In this document: positions 24,100 to 35,830 of the stretch, one piece after another
How the letters are laid out: each line of letters begins with the position of its first letter
Position numbering within the stretch: position 1 is the stretch's first letter
Source: Limanda limanda
Lineage: Eukaryota; Chordata; Actinopteri; Pleuronectiformes; Pleuronectidae
Length of the DNA: 64,000 nt
Direction of reading: 5' to 3'
NCBI RefSeq assembly: GCF_963576545.1
Contig: NW_026870427.1
Location: 1-64,000 of the forward strand
Position numbers and translations under genes: made by a program
Notes under the pieces: model-generated
What the model saw: the letters and a program-made list of their open reading frames with translations, nothing else
Told to the model about the DNA's origin: nothing
Databases searched by the model: none

Positions 24100-26981
24100 G
24101 TCTCTCCGACCTTCACAAAAAAATTTATTCAAGAATATCTCTTTCTCCTATGTGCTTTCATCCCTAACCCTAACCCTAACCCTTCCGAAAGTCGGAGAAG
24201 CTCAAGGATGGTACCGATCGATGCGCGCTACCCCATTTAGTGGGGGTAGAGCCTACTTGCAAGTCTCTCCGACCTTCACAAAAAAAGTTATTCAAGAATA
24301 TCTCTTTCTCCTATGTGCTTTCATCCCTAACCCTAACCCTAACCCTTCCGAAAGTCGGAGAAGCTCAAGGATGGTACCGATCGATGCGCGCTACCCCATT
24401 TAGTGGGGGTAGAGCCTACTTGCAAGTCTCTCCGACCTTCACAAAAAAAGTTATTCAAGAATATCTCTTTCTCCTATGTGCTTTCATCCCTAACCCTAAC
24501 CCTAACCCTTCCGAAAGTCGGAGAAGCTCAAGGATAGTACCGATCGATGCGCGCTACCCCATTTAGTGGGGGTAGAGCCTACTTGCAAGTCTCTCCGACC
24601 TTCACAAAAAAAGTTATTCAAGAATATCTCTTTCTCCTATGTGCTTTCATCCCTAACCCTAACCCTAACCCTTCCGAAAGTCGGAGAAGCTCAAGGATGG
24701 TACTGATCGATGCGCGCAACCCCATTTAGTGGGGGTAGAGCCTACTTGCAAGTCTCTCCGACCTTCACAAAAAAAGTTATTCAAGAATATCTCCTCAGAT
24801 TTGGGGGAATTTCGTCGGTCGACCTCTTCCGAAGGTCGTACAAGCTCGGGAATGGTACCAATCGATCCGCAGGACCCAAATTAGTCCAGATGCAACCACT
24901 TTCCAAGTCTCTCCGACCTTCACAAAAAAAGTTATTCAAGAATATCTCTTTCTCCTATGTGCTTTCATCCCTAACCCTAACCCTAACCCTTCCGAAAGTC
25001 GGAGAAGCTCAAGGATGGTACCGATCGATGCGCGCTACCCCATTTAGTGGGGGTAGAGCCTACTTGCAAGTCTCTCCGACCTTCACAAAAAAAGTTATTC
25101 AAGAATATCTCTTTCTCCTATGTGCTTTCATCCCTAACCCTAACCCTAACCCTTCCGAAAGTCGGAGAAGCTCAAGGATGGTACCGATCGATGCGCGCTA
25201 CCCCATTTAGTGGGGGTAGAGCCTACTTGCAAGTCTCTCCGACCTTCACAAAAAAAGTTATTCAAGAATATCTCCTCAGATTTGGGGGAATTTCGTCAGT
25301 CGACCTCTTCCGAAGGTCGTACAAGCTCGGGGATGGTACCAATCGATCTGCAGGACCCAAATTAGTCCAGATGCAACCACTTTTCAAGTCTCTCCGACCT
25401 TCACAAAAAAAGTTATTCAAGAATATCTCTTTCTCCTATGTGCTTTCATCCCTAACCCTAACCCTTCCGAAAGTCGGAGAAGCTCAAGGATGGTACCGAT
25501 CGATGCGCGCTACCCCATTTAGTGGGGGTAGAGCCTACTTGCAAGTCTCTCCGACCTTCACAAAAAAAGTTATTCAAGAATATCTCTTTCTCCTATGTGC
25601 TTTCATCCCTAACCCTAACCCTAACCCTTCCAAAAGTCGGAGAAGCTCAAGGATGGTACCGATCGATGCGCGCTACCCCATTTAGTGGGGGTAGAGCCTA
25701 CTTGCAAGTCTCTCCGACCTTCACAAAAAAAGTTATTCAAGAATATCTCTTTCTCCTATGTGCTTTCATCCCTAACCCTAACCCTAACCCTTCCGAAAGT
25801 CGGAGAAGCTCAAGGATGGTACCGATCGATGCGCGCTACCCCATTTAGTGGGGGTAGAGCCTACTTGCAAGTCTCTCCGACCTTCACAAAAAAAGTTATT
25901 CAAGAATATCTCTTTCTCCTATGTGCTTTCATCCCTAACCCTAACCCTTCCGAAAGTCGGAGAAGCTCAAGGATGGTACTGATCGATGCGCGCAACCCCA
26001 TTTAGTGGGGGTAGAGCCTACTTGCAAGTCTCTCCGACCTTCACAAAAAAAGTTATTCAAGAATATCTCCTCAGATTTGGGGGAATTTCGTCGGTCGACC
26101 TCTTCCGAAGGTCGTACAAGCTCGGGGATGGTACCAATCGATCCGCAGGCCCCAAATTAGTCCAGATGCAACCAATTTCCAAGTCTCTCCGACCTTCACA
26201 AAAAAAGTTATTCAAGAATATCTCTTTCTCCTATGTGCTTTCATCCCTAACCCTAACCCTAACCCTTCCGAAAGTCGGAGAAGCTCAAGGATGGTACTGA
26301 TCGATGCGCGCAACCCCATTTAGTGGGGGTAGAGCCTACTTGCAAGTCTCTCCGACCTTCACAAAAAAAGTTATTCAAGAATATCTCCTCAGATTTGGGG
26401 GAATTTCGTCGGTCGACCTCTTCCGAAGGTCGTACAAGCTCGGGGATGGTACCAATCGATCCGCAGGACCCAAATTAGTCCAGATGCAACCACTTTCCAA
26501 GTCTCTCCGACCTTCACAAAAAAAGTTATTCAAGAATATCTCTTTCTCCTATGTGCTTTCATCCCTAACCCTAACCCTAACCCTTCCGAAAGTCGGAGAA
26601 GCTCAAGGATGGTACCGATCGATGCGCGCTACCCCATTTAGTGGGGGTAGAGCCTACTTGCAAGTCTCTCCGACCTTCACAAAAAAAGTTATTCAAGAAT
26701 ATCTCTTTCTCCTATGTGCTTTCATCCCTAACCCTAACCCTAACCCTTCCGAAAGTCGGAGAAGCTCAAGGATGGTACCGATCGATGCGCGCTACCCCAT
26801 TTAGTGGGGGTAGAGCCTACTTGCAAGTCTCTCCGACCTTCACAAAAAAAGTTATTCAAGAATATCTCCTCAGATTTGGGGGAATTTCGTCGGTCGACCT
26901 CTTCCGAAGGTCGTACAAGCTCGGGGATGGTACCAATCGATCCGCAGGACCCAAATTAGTCCAGATGCAACCACTTTCCAA
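24100..26981 (+). repeat. Mixed segment with repeated BN cassette
   Basis: A24100, A24263, Ar24426, A'24589, BN24752, A24907, A25070, B25233, a25388, A25545, A25708, a'25871, B26028, A'26183, B26346, A26501, A26664, B26827. The head of A24100 has AAATTTATTC. B25233 combines CGTCAGTCG with CTGCAGG and CTTTTCAAG. B26028 has CAGGCCCC and CCAATTTCC. The cassette BN24752 to B26028 matches those starting at 20435 and 28429. Confidence 0.88.
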
Positions 26982-28583
26982 GTCTCTCCGACCTTCACAA
27001 AAAAAGTTATTCAAGAATATCTCTTTCTCCTATGTGCTTTCATCCCTAACCCTAACCCTTCCGAAAGTCGGAGAAGCTCAAGGATGGTACCGATCGATGC
27101 GCGCTACCCCATTTAGTGGGGGTAGAGCCTACTTGCAAGTCTCTCCGACCTTCACAAAAAAAGTTATTCAAGAATATCTCTTTCTCCTATGTGCTTTCAT
27201 CCCTAACCCTAACCCTAACCCTTCCGAAAGTCGGAGAAGCTCAAGGATGGTACCGATCGATGCGCGCTACCCCATTTAGTGGGGGTAGAGCCTACTTGCA
27301 AGTCTCTCCGACCTTCACAAAAAAAGTTATTCAAGAATATCTCTTTCTCCTATGTGCTTTCATCCCTAACCCTAACCCTAACCCTTCCGAAAGTCGGAGA
27401 AGCTCAAGGATAGTACCGATCGATGCGCGCTACCCCATTTAGTGGGGGTAGAGCCTACTTGCAAGTCTCTCCGACCTTCACAAAAAAAGTTATTCAAGAA
27501 TATCTCTTTCTCCTATGTGCTTTCATCCCTAACCCTAACCCTAACCCTTCCGAAAGTCGGAGAAGCTCAAGGATGGTACTGATCGATGCGCGCAACCCCA
27601 TTTAGTGGGGGTAGAGCCTACTTGCAAGTCTCTCCGACCTTCACAAAAAAAGTTATTCAAGAATATCTCCTCAGATTTGGGGGAATTTCGTCGGTCGACC
27701 TCTTCCGAAGGTCGTACAAGCTCGGGAATGGTACCAATCGATCCGCAGGACCCAAATTAGTCCAGATGCAACCACTTTCCAAGTCTCTCCGACCTTCACA
27801 AAAAAAGTTATTCAAGAATATCTCTTTCTCCTATGTGCTTTCATCCCTAACCCTAACCCTTCCGAAAGTCGGAGAAGCTCAAGGATGGAACCGATCGATG
27901 CGCGCTACCCCATTTAGTGGGGGTAGAGCCTACTTGCAAGTCTCTCCGACCTTCACAAAAAAAGTTATTCAAGAATATCTCTTTCTCCTATGTGCTTTCA
28001 TCCCTAACCCTAACCCTAACCCTTCCGAAAGTCGGAGAAGCTCAACGATGGTACCGATCGATGCGCGCTACCCCATTTAGTGGGGGTAGAGCCTACTTGC
28101 AAGTCTCTCCGACCTTCACAAAAAAAGTTATTCAAGAATATCTCTTTCTCCTATGTGCTTTCATCCCTAACCCTAACCCTAACCCTTCCGAAAGTCGGAG
28201 AAGCTCAAGGATAGTACCGATCGATGCGCGCTACCCCATTTAGTGGGGGTAGAGCCTACTTGCAAGTCTCTCCGACCTTCACAAAAAAAGTTATTCAAGA
28301 ATATCTCTTTCTCCTATGTGCTTTCATCCCTAACCCTAACCCTAACCCTTCCGAAAGTCGGAGAAGCTCAAGGATGGTACTGATCGATGCGCGCAACCCC
28401 ATTTAGTGGGGGTAGAGCCTACTTGCAAGTCTCTCCGACCTTCACAAAAAAAGTTATTCAAGAATATCTCCTCAGATTTGGGGGAATTTCGTCGGTCGAC
28501 CTCTTCCGAAGGTCGTACAAGCTCGGGAATGGTACCAATCGATCCGCAGGACCCAAATTAGTCCAGATGCAACCACTTTCCAA
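26982..28583 (+). repeat. 801-bp pentamer pair (fifth occurrence)
   Basis: a26982, A27139, Ar27302, A'27465, BN27628; a27783, A27940, Ar28103, A'28266, BN28429. a27783 has GGATGGAACC. A27940 carries the CTCAACGATGG marker of 19984 and 23456, so the second pentamers of the third, fourth and fifth pairs share a common source. Confidence 0.9.
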
Positions 28584-31500
28584 GTCTCTCCGACCTTCAC
28601 AAAAAAAGTTATTCAAGAATATCTCTTTCTCCTATGTGCTTTCATCCCTAACCCTAACCCTAACCCTTCCGAAAGTCGGAGAAGCTCAAGGATGGTACCG
28701 ATCGATGCGCGCTACCCCATTTAGTGGGGGTAGAGCCTACTTGCAAGTCTCTCCGACCTTCACAAAAAAAGTTATTCAAGAATATCTCTTTCTCCTATGT
28801 GCTTTCATCCCTAACCCTAACCCTAACCCTTCCGAAAGTCGGAGAAGCTCAAGGATGGTACCGATCGATGCGCGCTACCCCATTTAGTGGGGGTAGAGCC
28901 TACTTGCAAGTCTCTCCGACCTTCACAAAAAAAGTTATTCAAGAATATCTCCTCAGATTTGGGGGAATTTCGTCGGTCGACCTCTTCCGAAGGTCGTACA
29001 AGCTCGGGGATGGTACCAATCGATCTGCAGGACCCAAATTAGTCCAGATGCAACCACTTTTCAAGTCTCTCCGACCTTCACAAAAAAAGTTATTCAAGAA
29101 TATCTCTTTCTCCTATGTGCTTTCATCCCTAACCCTAACCCTTCCGAAAGTCGGAGAAGCTCAAGGATGGTACCGATCGATGCGCGCTACCCCATTTAGT
29201 GGGGGTAGAGCCTACTTGCAAGTCTCTCCGACCTTCACAAAAAAAGTTATTCAAGAATATCTCTTTCTCCTATGTGCTTTCATCCCTAACCCTAACCCTA
29301 ACCCTTCCAAAAGTCGGAGAAGCTCAAGGATGGTACCGATCGATGCGTGCTACCCCATTTAGTGGGGGTAGAGCCTACTTGCAAGTCTCTCCGACCTTCA
29401 CAAAAAAAGTTATTCAAGAATATCTCTTTCTCCTATGTGCTTTCATCCCTAACCCTAACCCTAACCCTTCCGAAAGTCGGAGAAGCTCAAGGATGGTACC
29501 GATCGATGCGCGCTACCCCATTTAGTGGGGGTAGAGCCTACTTGCAAGTCTCTCCGACCTTCACAAAAAAAGTTATTCAAGAATATCTCTTTCTCCTATG
29601 TGCTTTCATCCCTAACCCTAACCCTAACCCTTCCGAAAGTCGGAGAAGCTCAAGGATGGTACTGATCGATGCGCGCAACCCCATTTAGTGGGGGTAGAGC
29701 CTACTTGCAAGTCTCTCCGACCTTCACAAAAAAAGTTATTCAAGAATATCTCCTCAGATTTGGGGGAATTTCGTCGGTCGACCTCTTCCGAAGGTCGTAC
29801 AAGCTCGGGGATGGTACCAATCGATCTGCAGGACCCAAATTAGTCCAGATGCAACCACTTTCCAAGTCTCTCCGACCTTCACAAAAAAAGTTATTCAAGA
29901 ATATCTCTTTCTCCTATGTGCTTTCATCCCTAACCCTAACCCTAACCCTTCCGAAAGTCGGAGAAGCTCAAGGATGGTACCGATCGATGCGCGCTACCCC
30001 ATTTAGTGGGGGTAGAGCCTACTTGCAAGTCTCTCCGACCTTCACAAAAAAAGTTATTCAAGAATATCTCTTTCTCCTATGTGCTTTCATCCCTAACCCT
30101 AACCCTTCCGAAAGTCGGAGAAGCTCAAGGATGGTACCGATCGATGCGCGCTACCCCATTTAGTGGGGGTAGAGCCTACTTGCAAGTCTCTCCGACCTTC
30201 ACAAAAAAAGTTATTCAAGAATATCTCTTTCTCCTATGTGCTTTCATCCCTAACCCTAACCCTAACCCTTCCGAAAGTCGGAGAAGCTCAAGGATGGTAC
30301 CGATCGATGCGCGCTACCCCATTTAGTGGGGGTAGAGCCTACTTGCAAGTCTCTCCGACCTTCACAAAAAAAGTTATTCAAGAATATCTCTTTCTCCTAT
30401 GTGCTTTCATCCCTAACCCTAACCCTAACCCTTCCGAAAGTCGGAGAAGCTCAAGGATGGTACCGATCGATGCGCGCTACCCCATTTAGTGGGGGTAGAG
30501 CCTACTTGCAAGTCTCTCCGACCTTCACAAAAAAAGTTATTCAAGAATATCTCTTTCTCCTATGTGCTTTCATCCCTAACCCTAACCCTAACCCTTCCGA
30601 AAGTCGGAGAAGCTCAAGGATGGTACCGATCGATGCGCGCTACCCCATTTAGTGGGGGTAGAGCCTACTTGCAAGTCTCTCCGACCTTCACAAAAAAAGT
30701 TATTCAAGAATATCTCTTTCTCCTATGTGCTTTCATCCCTAACCCTAACCCTAACCCTTCCGAAAGTCGGAGAAGCTCAAGGATGGTACCGATCGATGCG
30801 CGCTACCCCATTTAGTGGGGGTAGAGCCTACTTGCAAGTCTCTCCGACCTTCACAAAAAAAGTTATTCAAGAATATCTCTTTCTCCTATGTGCTTTCATC
30901 CCTAACCCTAACCCTAACCCTTCCGAAAGTCGGAGAAGCTCAAGGATGGTACCGATCGATGCGCGCTACCCCATTTAGTGGGGGTAGAGCCTACTTGCAA
31001 GTCTCTCCGACCTTCACAAAAAAAGTTATTCAAGAATATCTCTTTCTCCTATGTGCTTTCATCCCTAACCCTAACCCTAACCCTTGCGAAAGTCGGAGAA
31101 GCTCAAGGATGGTACTGATCGATGCGCGCAACCCCATTTAGTGGGGGTAGAGCCTACTTGCAAGTCTCTCCGACCTTCACAAAAAAAGTTATTCAAGAAT
31201 ATCTCCTCAGATTTGGGGGAATTTCGTCGGTCGACCTCTTCCGAAGGTCGTACAAGCTCGGGGATGGTACCAATCGATCCGCAGGACCCAAATTAGTCCA
31301 GATGCAACCACTTTCCAAGTCTCTCCGACCTTCACAAAAAAAGTTATTCAAGAATATCTCTTTCTCCTATGTGCTTTCATCCCTAACCCTAACCCTTCCG
31401 AAAGTCGGAGAAGCTCAAGGATGGTACCGATCGATGCGCGCTACCCCATTTAGTGGGGGTAGAGCCTACTTGCAAGTCTCTCCGACCTTCACAAAAAAAG

Positions 31501-32608
31501 TTATTCAAGAATATCTCTTTCTCCTATGTGCTTTCATCCCTAACCCTAACCCTAACCCTTCCAAAAGTCGGAGAAGCTCAAGGATGGTACCGATCGATGC
31601 GCGCTACCCCATTTAGTGGGGGTAGAGCCTACTTGCAAGTCTCTCCGACCTTCACAAAAAAAGTTATTCAAGAATATCTCTTTCTCCTATGTGCTTTCAT
31701 CCCTAACCCTAACCCTAACCCTTCCGAAAGTCGGAGAAGCTCAAGGATGGTACCGATCGATGCGCGCTACCCCATTTAGTGGGGGTAGAGCCTACTTGCA
31801 AGTCTCTCCGACCTTCACAAAAAAAGTTATTCAAGAATATCTCTTTCTCCTATGTGCTTTCATCCCTAACCCTAACCCTAACCCTTCCGAAAGTCGGAGA
31901 AGCTCAAGGATGGTACTGATCGATGAGCGCAACCCCATTTAGTGGGGGTAGAGCCTACTTGCAAGTCTCTCCGACCTTCACAAAAAAAGTTATTCAAGAA
32001 TATCTCCTCAGATTTGGGGGAATTTCGTCGGTCGACCTCTTCCGAAGGTCGTACAAGCTCGGGGATGGTACCAATCGATCCGCAGGACCCAAATTAGTCC
32101 AGATGCAACCACTTTCCAAGTCTCTCCGACCTTCACAAAAAAAGTTATTCAAGAATATCTCTTTCTCCTATGTGCTTTCATCCCTAACCCTAACCCTAAC
32201 CCTTCCGAAAGTCGGAGAAGCTCAAGGATGGTACCGATCGATGCGCGCTACCCCATTTAGTGGGGGTAGAGCCTACTTGCAAGTCTCTCCGACCTTCACA
32301 AAAAAAGTTATTCAAGAATATCTCTTTCTCCTATGTGCTTTCATCCCTAACCCTAACCCTAACCCTTCCGAAAGTCGGAGAAGCTCAAGGATGGTACCGA
32401 TCGATGCGCGCTACCCCATTTAGTGGGGGTAGAGCCTACTTGCAAGTCTCTCCGACCTTCACAAAAAAAGTTATTCAAGAATATCTCTTTCTCCTATGTG
32501 CTTTCATCCCTAACCCTAACCCTAACCCTTCCGAAAGTCGGAGAAGCTCAAGGATGGTACCGATCGATGCGCGCTACCCCATTTAGTGGGGGTAGAGCCT
32601 ACTTGCAA
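28584..32608 (+). repeat. A-rich segment, monomer map 28584-32608
   Basis: A28584, A28747, B28910, a29065, A29222, A29385, A'29548, B29711, A29866, a30029, A30186, A30349, A30512, A30675, A30838, A'31001, B31164, a31319, A31476, A31639, A'31802, B31965, A32120, A32283, A32446. The first part continues the BN cassette of 24752 (offset 3,677). The run 30186-31000 is five consecutive ordinary A units. A'31001 carries CTTGCGAAAG, and A'31802 has GATGAGCGC. Confidence 0.88.
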
Positions 32609-35600
32609 GTCTCTCCGACCTTCACAAAAAAAGTTATTCAAGAATATCTCTTTCTCCTATGTGCTTTCATCCCTAACCCTAACCCTAACCCTTCCGAAAG
32701 TCGGAGAAGCTCAAGGATGGTACCGATCGATGCGCGCTACCCCATTTAGTGGTAGAGCCTACTTGCAAAGTCTCTCCGACCTTCACAAAAAAAGTTATTC
32801 AAGAATATCTCTTTCTCCTATGTGCTTTCATCCCTAACCCTAACCCTAACCCTTCCGAAAGTCGGAGAAGCTCAAGGATGGTACCGATCGATGCGCGCTA
32901 CCCCATTTAGTGGGGGTAGAGCCTACTTGCAAGTCTCTCCGACCTTCACAAAAAAAGTTATTCAAGAATATCTCTTTCTCCTATGTGCTTTCATCCCTAA
33001 CCCTAACCCTAACCCTTCCGAAAGTCGGAGAAGCTCAAGGATGGTACCGATCGATGCGCGCTACCCCATTTAGTGGGGGTAGAGCCTACTTGCAAGTCTC
33101 TCCGACCTTCACAAAAAAAGTTATTCAAGAATATCTCTTTCTCCTATGTGCTTTCATCCCTAACCCTAACCCTAACCCTTCCGAAAGTCGGAGAAGCTCA
33201 AGGATGGTACCGATCGATGCGCGCTACCCCATTTAGTGGGGAGTAGAGCCTACTTGCAAGTCTCTCCGACCTTCACAAAAAAAGTTATTCAAGAATATCT
33301 CTTTCTCCTATGTGCTTTCATCCCTAACCCTAACCCTAACCCTTCCGAAAGTCGGAGAAGCTCAAGGATGGTACTGATCGATGCGCGCAACCCCATTTAG
33401 TGGGGGTAGAGCCTACTTGCAAGTCTCTCCGACCTTCACAAAAAAAGTTATTCAAGAATATCTCCTCAGATTTGGGGGAATTTCGTCGGTCGACCTCTTC
33501 CGAAGGTCGTACAAGCTCGGGGATGGTACCAATCGATCCGCAGGACCCAAATTAGTCCAGATGCAACCACTTTCCAAGTCTCTCCGACCTTCACAAAAAA
33601 AGTTATTCAGAATATCTCTTTCTCCTATGTGCTTTCATCCCCTAACCCTAACCCTTCCCGAAAGTCGGAGAAGCTCAAGGATGGTACCGATCGATGCGCG
33701 TTACCCCATTTAGTGGGGGTAGAGCCTACTTGCAAGTCTCTCCGACCTTCACAAAAAAAGTTATTCAAGAATATCTCTTTCTCCTATGTGCTTTCATCCC
33801 TAACCCTAACCCTAACCCTTCCGAAAGTCGGAGAAGCTCAAGGATGGTACCGATCGATGCGCGCTACCCCATTTAGTGGGGGTAGAGCCTACTTGCAAGT
33901 CTCTCCGACCTTCACAAAAAAAGTTATTCAAGAATATCTCTTTCTCCTATGTGCTTTCATCCCTAACCCTAACCCTAACCCTTCCGAAAGTCGGAGAAGC
34001 TCAAGGATGGTACCGATCGATGCGCGCTACCCCATTTAGTGGGGGTAGAGCCTACTTGCAAGTCTCTCCGACCTTCACAAAAAAAGTTATTCAAGAATAT
34101 CTCTTTCTCCTATGTGCTTTCATCCCCTAACCCTAACCCTAACCCTTCCGAAAGTCGGAGAAGCTCAAGGATGGTACCGATCGATGCGCGCTACCCCATT
34201 TAGTGGGGGTAGAGCCTACTTGCAAGTCTCTCCGACCTTCACAAAAAAAGTTATTCAAGAATATCTCTTTCTCCTATGTGCTTTCATCCCTAACCCTAAC
34301 CCTAACCCTTCCGAAAGTCGGAGAAGCTCAAGGATGGTACTGATCGATGCGCGCAACCCCATTTAGTGGGGGTAGAGCCTACTTGCAAGTCTCTCCGACC
34401 TTCACAAAAAAAGTTATTCAAGAATATCTCTCAGATTTGGGGGAATTTTCGTCAGTCGACCTCTTCCGAAGTCGTACAAGCTCGGGGATGGTACCAATCG
34501 ATCCGCAGGACCCAAATTAGTCCAGATGCAACCACTTCCAAGTCTCTCCGACCTTCACAAAAAAAGTTATTCAAGAATATCTCTTTCTCCTATGTGCTTT
34601 CATCCCTAACCCTAACCCTAACCCTTCCGAAAGTCGGAGAAGCTCAAGGATGGTACCGATCGATGCGCGCTACCCCATTTAGTGGGGGTAGAGCCTACTT
34701 GCAAGTCTCTCCGACCTTCACAAAAAAAGTTATTCAAGAATATCTCTTTCTCCTATGTGCTTTCATCCCTAACCCTAACCCTAACCCTTCCGAAAGTCGG
34801 AGAAGCTCAAGGATGGTACTGATCGATGCGCGCAACCCCATTTAGTGGGGGTAGAGCCTACTTGCAAGTCTCTCCGACCTTCACAAAAAAAGTTATTCAA
34901 GAATATCTCCTCAGATTTGGGGGAATTTCGTCGGTCGACCTCTTCCGAAGGTCGTACAAGCTCGGGGATGGTACCAATCGATCCGCAGGACCCAAATTAG
35001 TCCAGATGCAACACTTTCCAAGTCTCTCCGACCTTCACAAAAAAAGTTATTCAAGAATATCTCTTTCTCCTATGTGCTTTCATCCTAACCCTAACCCTAA
35101 CCCTTCCGAAAGTCGGAGAAGCTCAAGGATGGTACCGATCGATGCGCGCTACCCCATTTAGTGGGGGTAGAGCCTACTTGCAAGTCTCTCCGACCTTCAC
35201 AAAAAAAGTTATTCAAGAATATCTCTTTCTCCTATGTGCTTTCATCCCTAACCCTAACCCTAACCCTTCGAAAGTCGGAGAAGCTCAAGGATGGTACCGA
35301 TCGATGCGCGCTACCCCATTTAGTGGGGGTAGAGCCTACTTGCAAGTCTCTCCGACCTTCACAAAAAAAGTTATTCAAGAATATCTCCTCAGATTTGGGG
35401 GAATTTCGTCGGTCGAACCCTAACCTTCCGAAGGTCGTACAAGCTCGGGGATGGTACCAATCGATCCGCAGGACCCAAATTAGTCCAGATGCAACCACTT
35501 TCCAAGTCTCTCCGACCTTCACAAAAAAAGTTATTCAAGAATATCTCTTTCTCCTATGTGCTTTCATCCCTAACCCTAACCCTAACCCTTCCGAAAGTCG

Positions 35601-35830
35601 GAGAAGCTCAAGGATGGTACCGATCGATGCGCGCTACCCCATTTAGTGGGGTAGAGCCTACTTGCAAGTCTCTCCGACCTTCACAAAAAAAGTTATTCAA
35701 GAATATCTCTTTCTCCTATGTGCTTTCATCCCTAACCCTAACCCTAACCCTTCCGAAAGTCGGAGAAGCTCAAGGATGGTACCGATCGATGCGCGCTACC
35801 CCATTTAGTGGGGGTAGAGCCTACTTGCAA
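32609..35830 (+). repeat. Indel-rich patch of the array
   Basis: A32609, A32770, A32933, A33096, A'33260, B33423, a33578, A33736, A33899, A34062, A'34226, B34389, A34542, A'34705, B34868, A35022, A35184, B35346, A35506, A35668. Length changes cluster here: GGG lost and A gained near 32755-32768, +1 near 33241, -1 near 33609, two +1 near 33642-33658, +1 near 34126, four in B34389 (net -2), -1 near 35012, -1 near 35085, -1 near 35269, +5 in B35346 and -1 near 35650. Most are one base in or next to short homopolymers. Outside this patch I noticed only a handful of indels in about 60 kb. Confidence 0.9.
35346..35505 (+). repeat. Atypical B monomer with a telomere fragment
   Basis: Where other B units read GGTCGACCTCTTCCGAAGG, this one reads GTCGAACCCTAACCTTCCGAAGG split as GTCGA, ACCCTAACC, TTCCGAAGG, making it 160 bp. 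It is the only B in which I see a CCCTAA hexamer. It lies in the indel-rich patch, so an assembly error is a serious alternative to A-to-B exchange. Confidence 0.75.

Noticed and set aside
35232..35522. Minus-strand frame of 96 codons
   Set aside because: It is open only because of the local indels and the +5 change in B35346 and has no counterpart in the many other copies of the same sequence.
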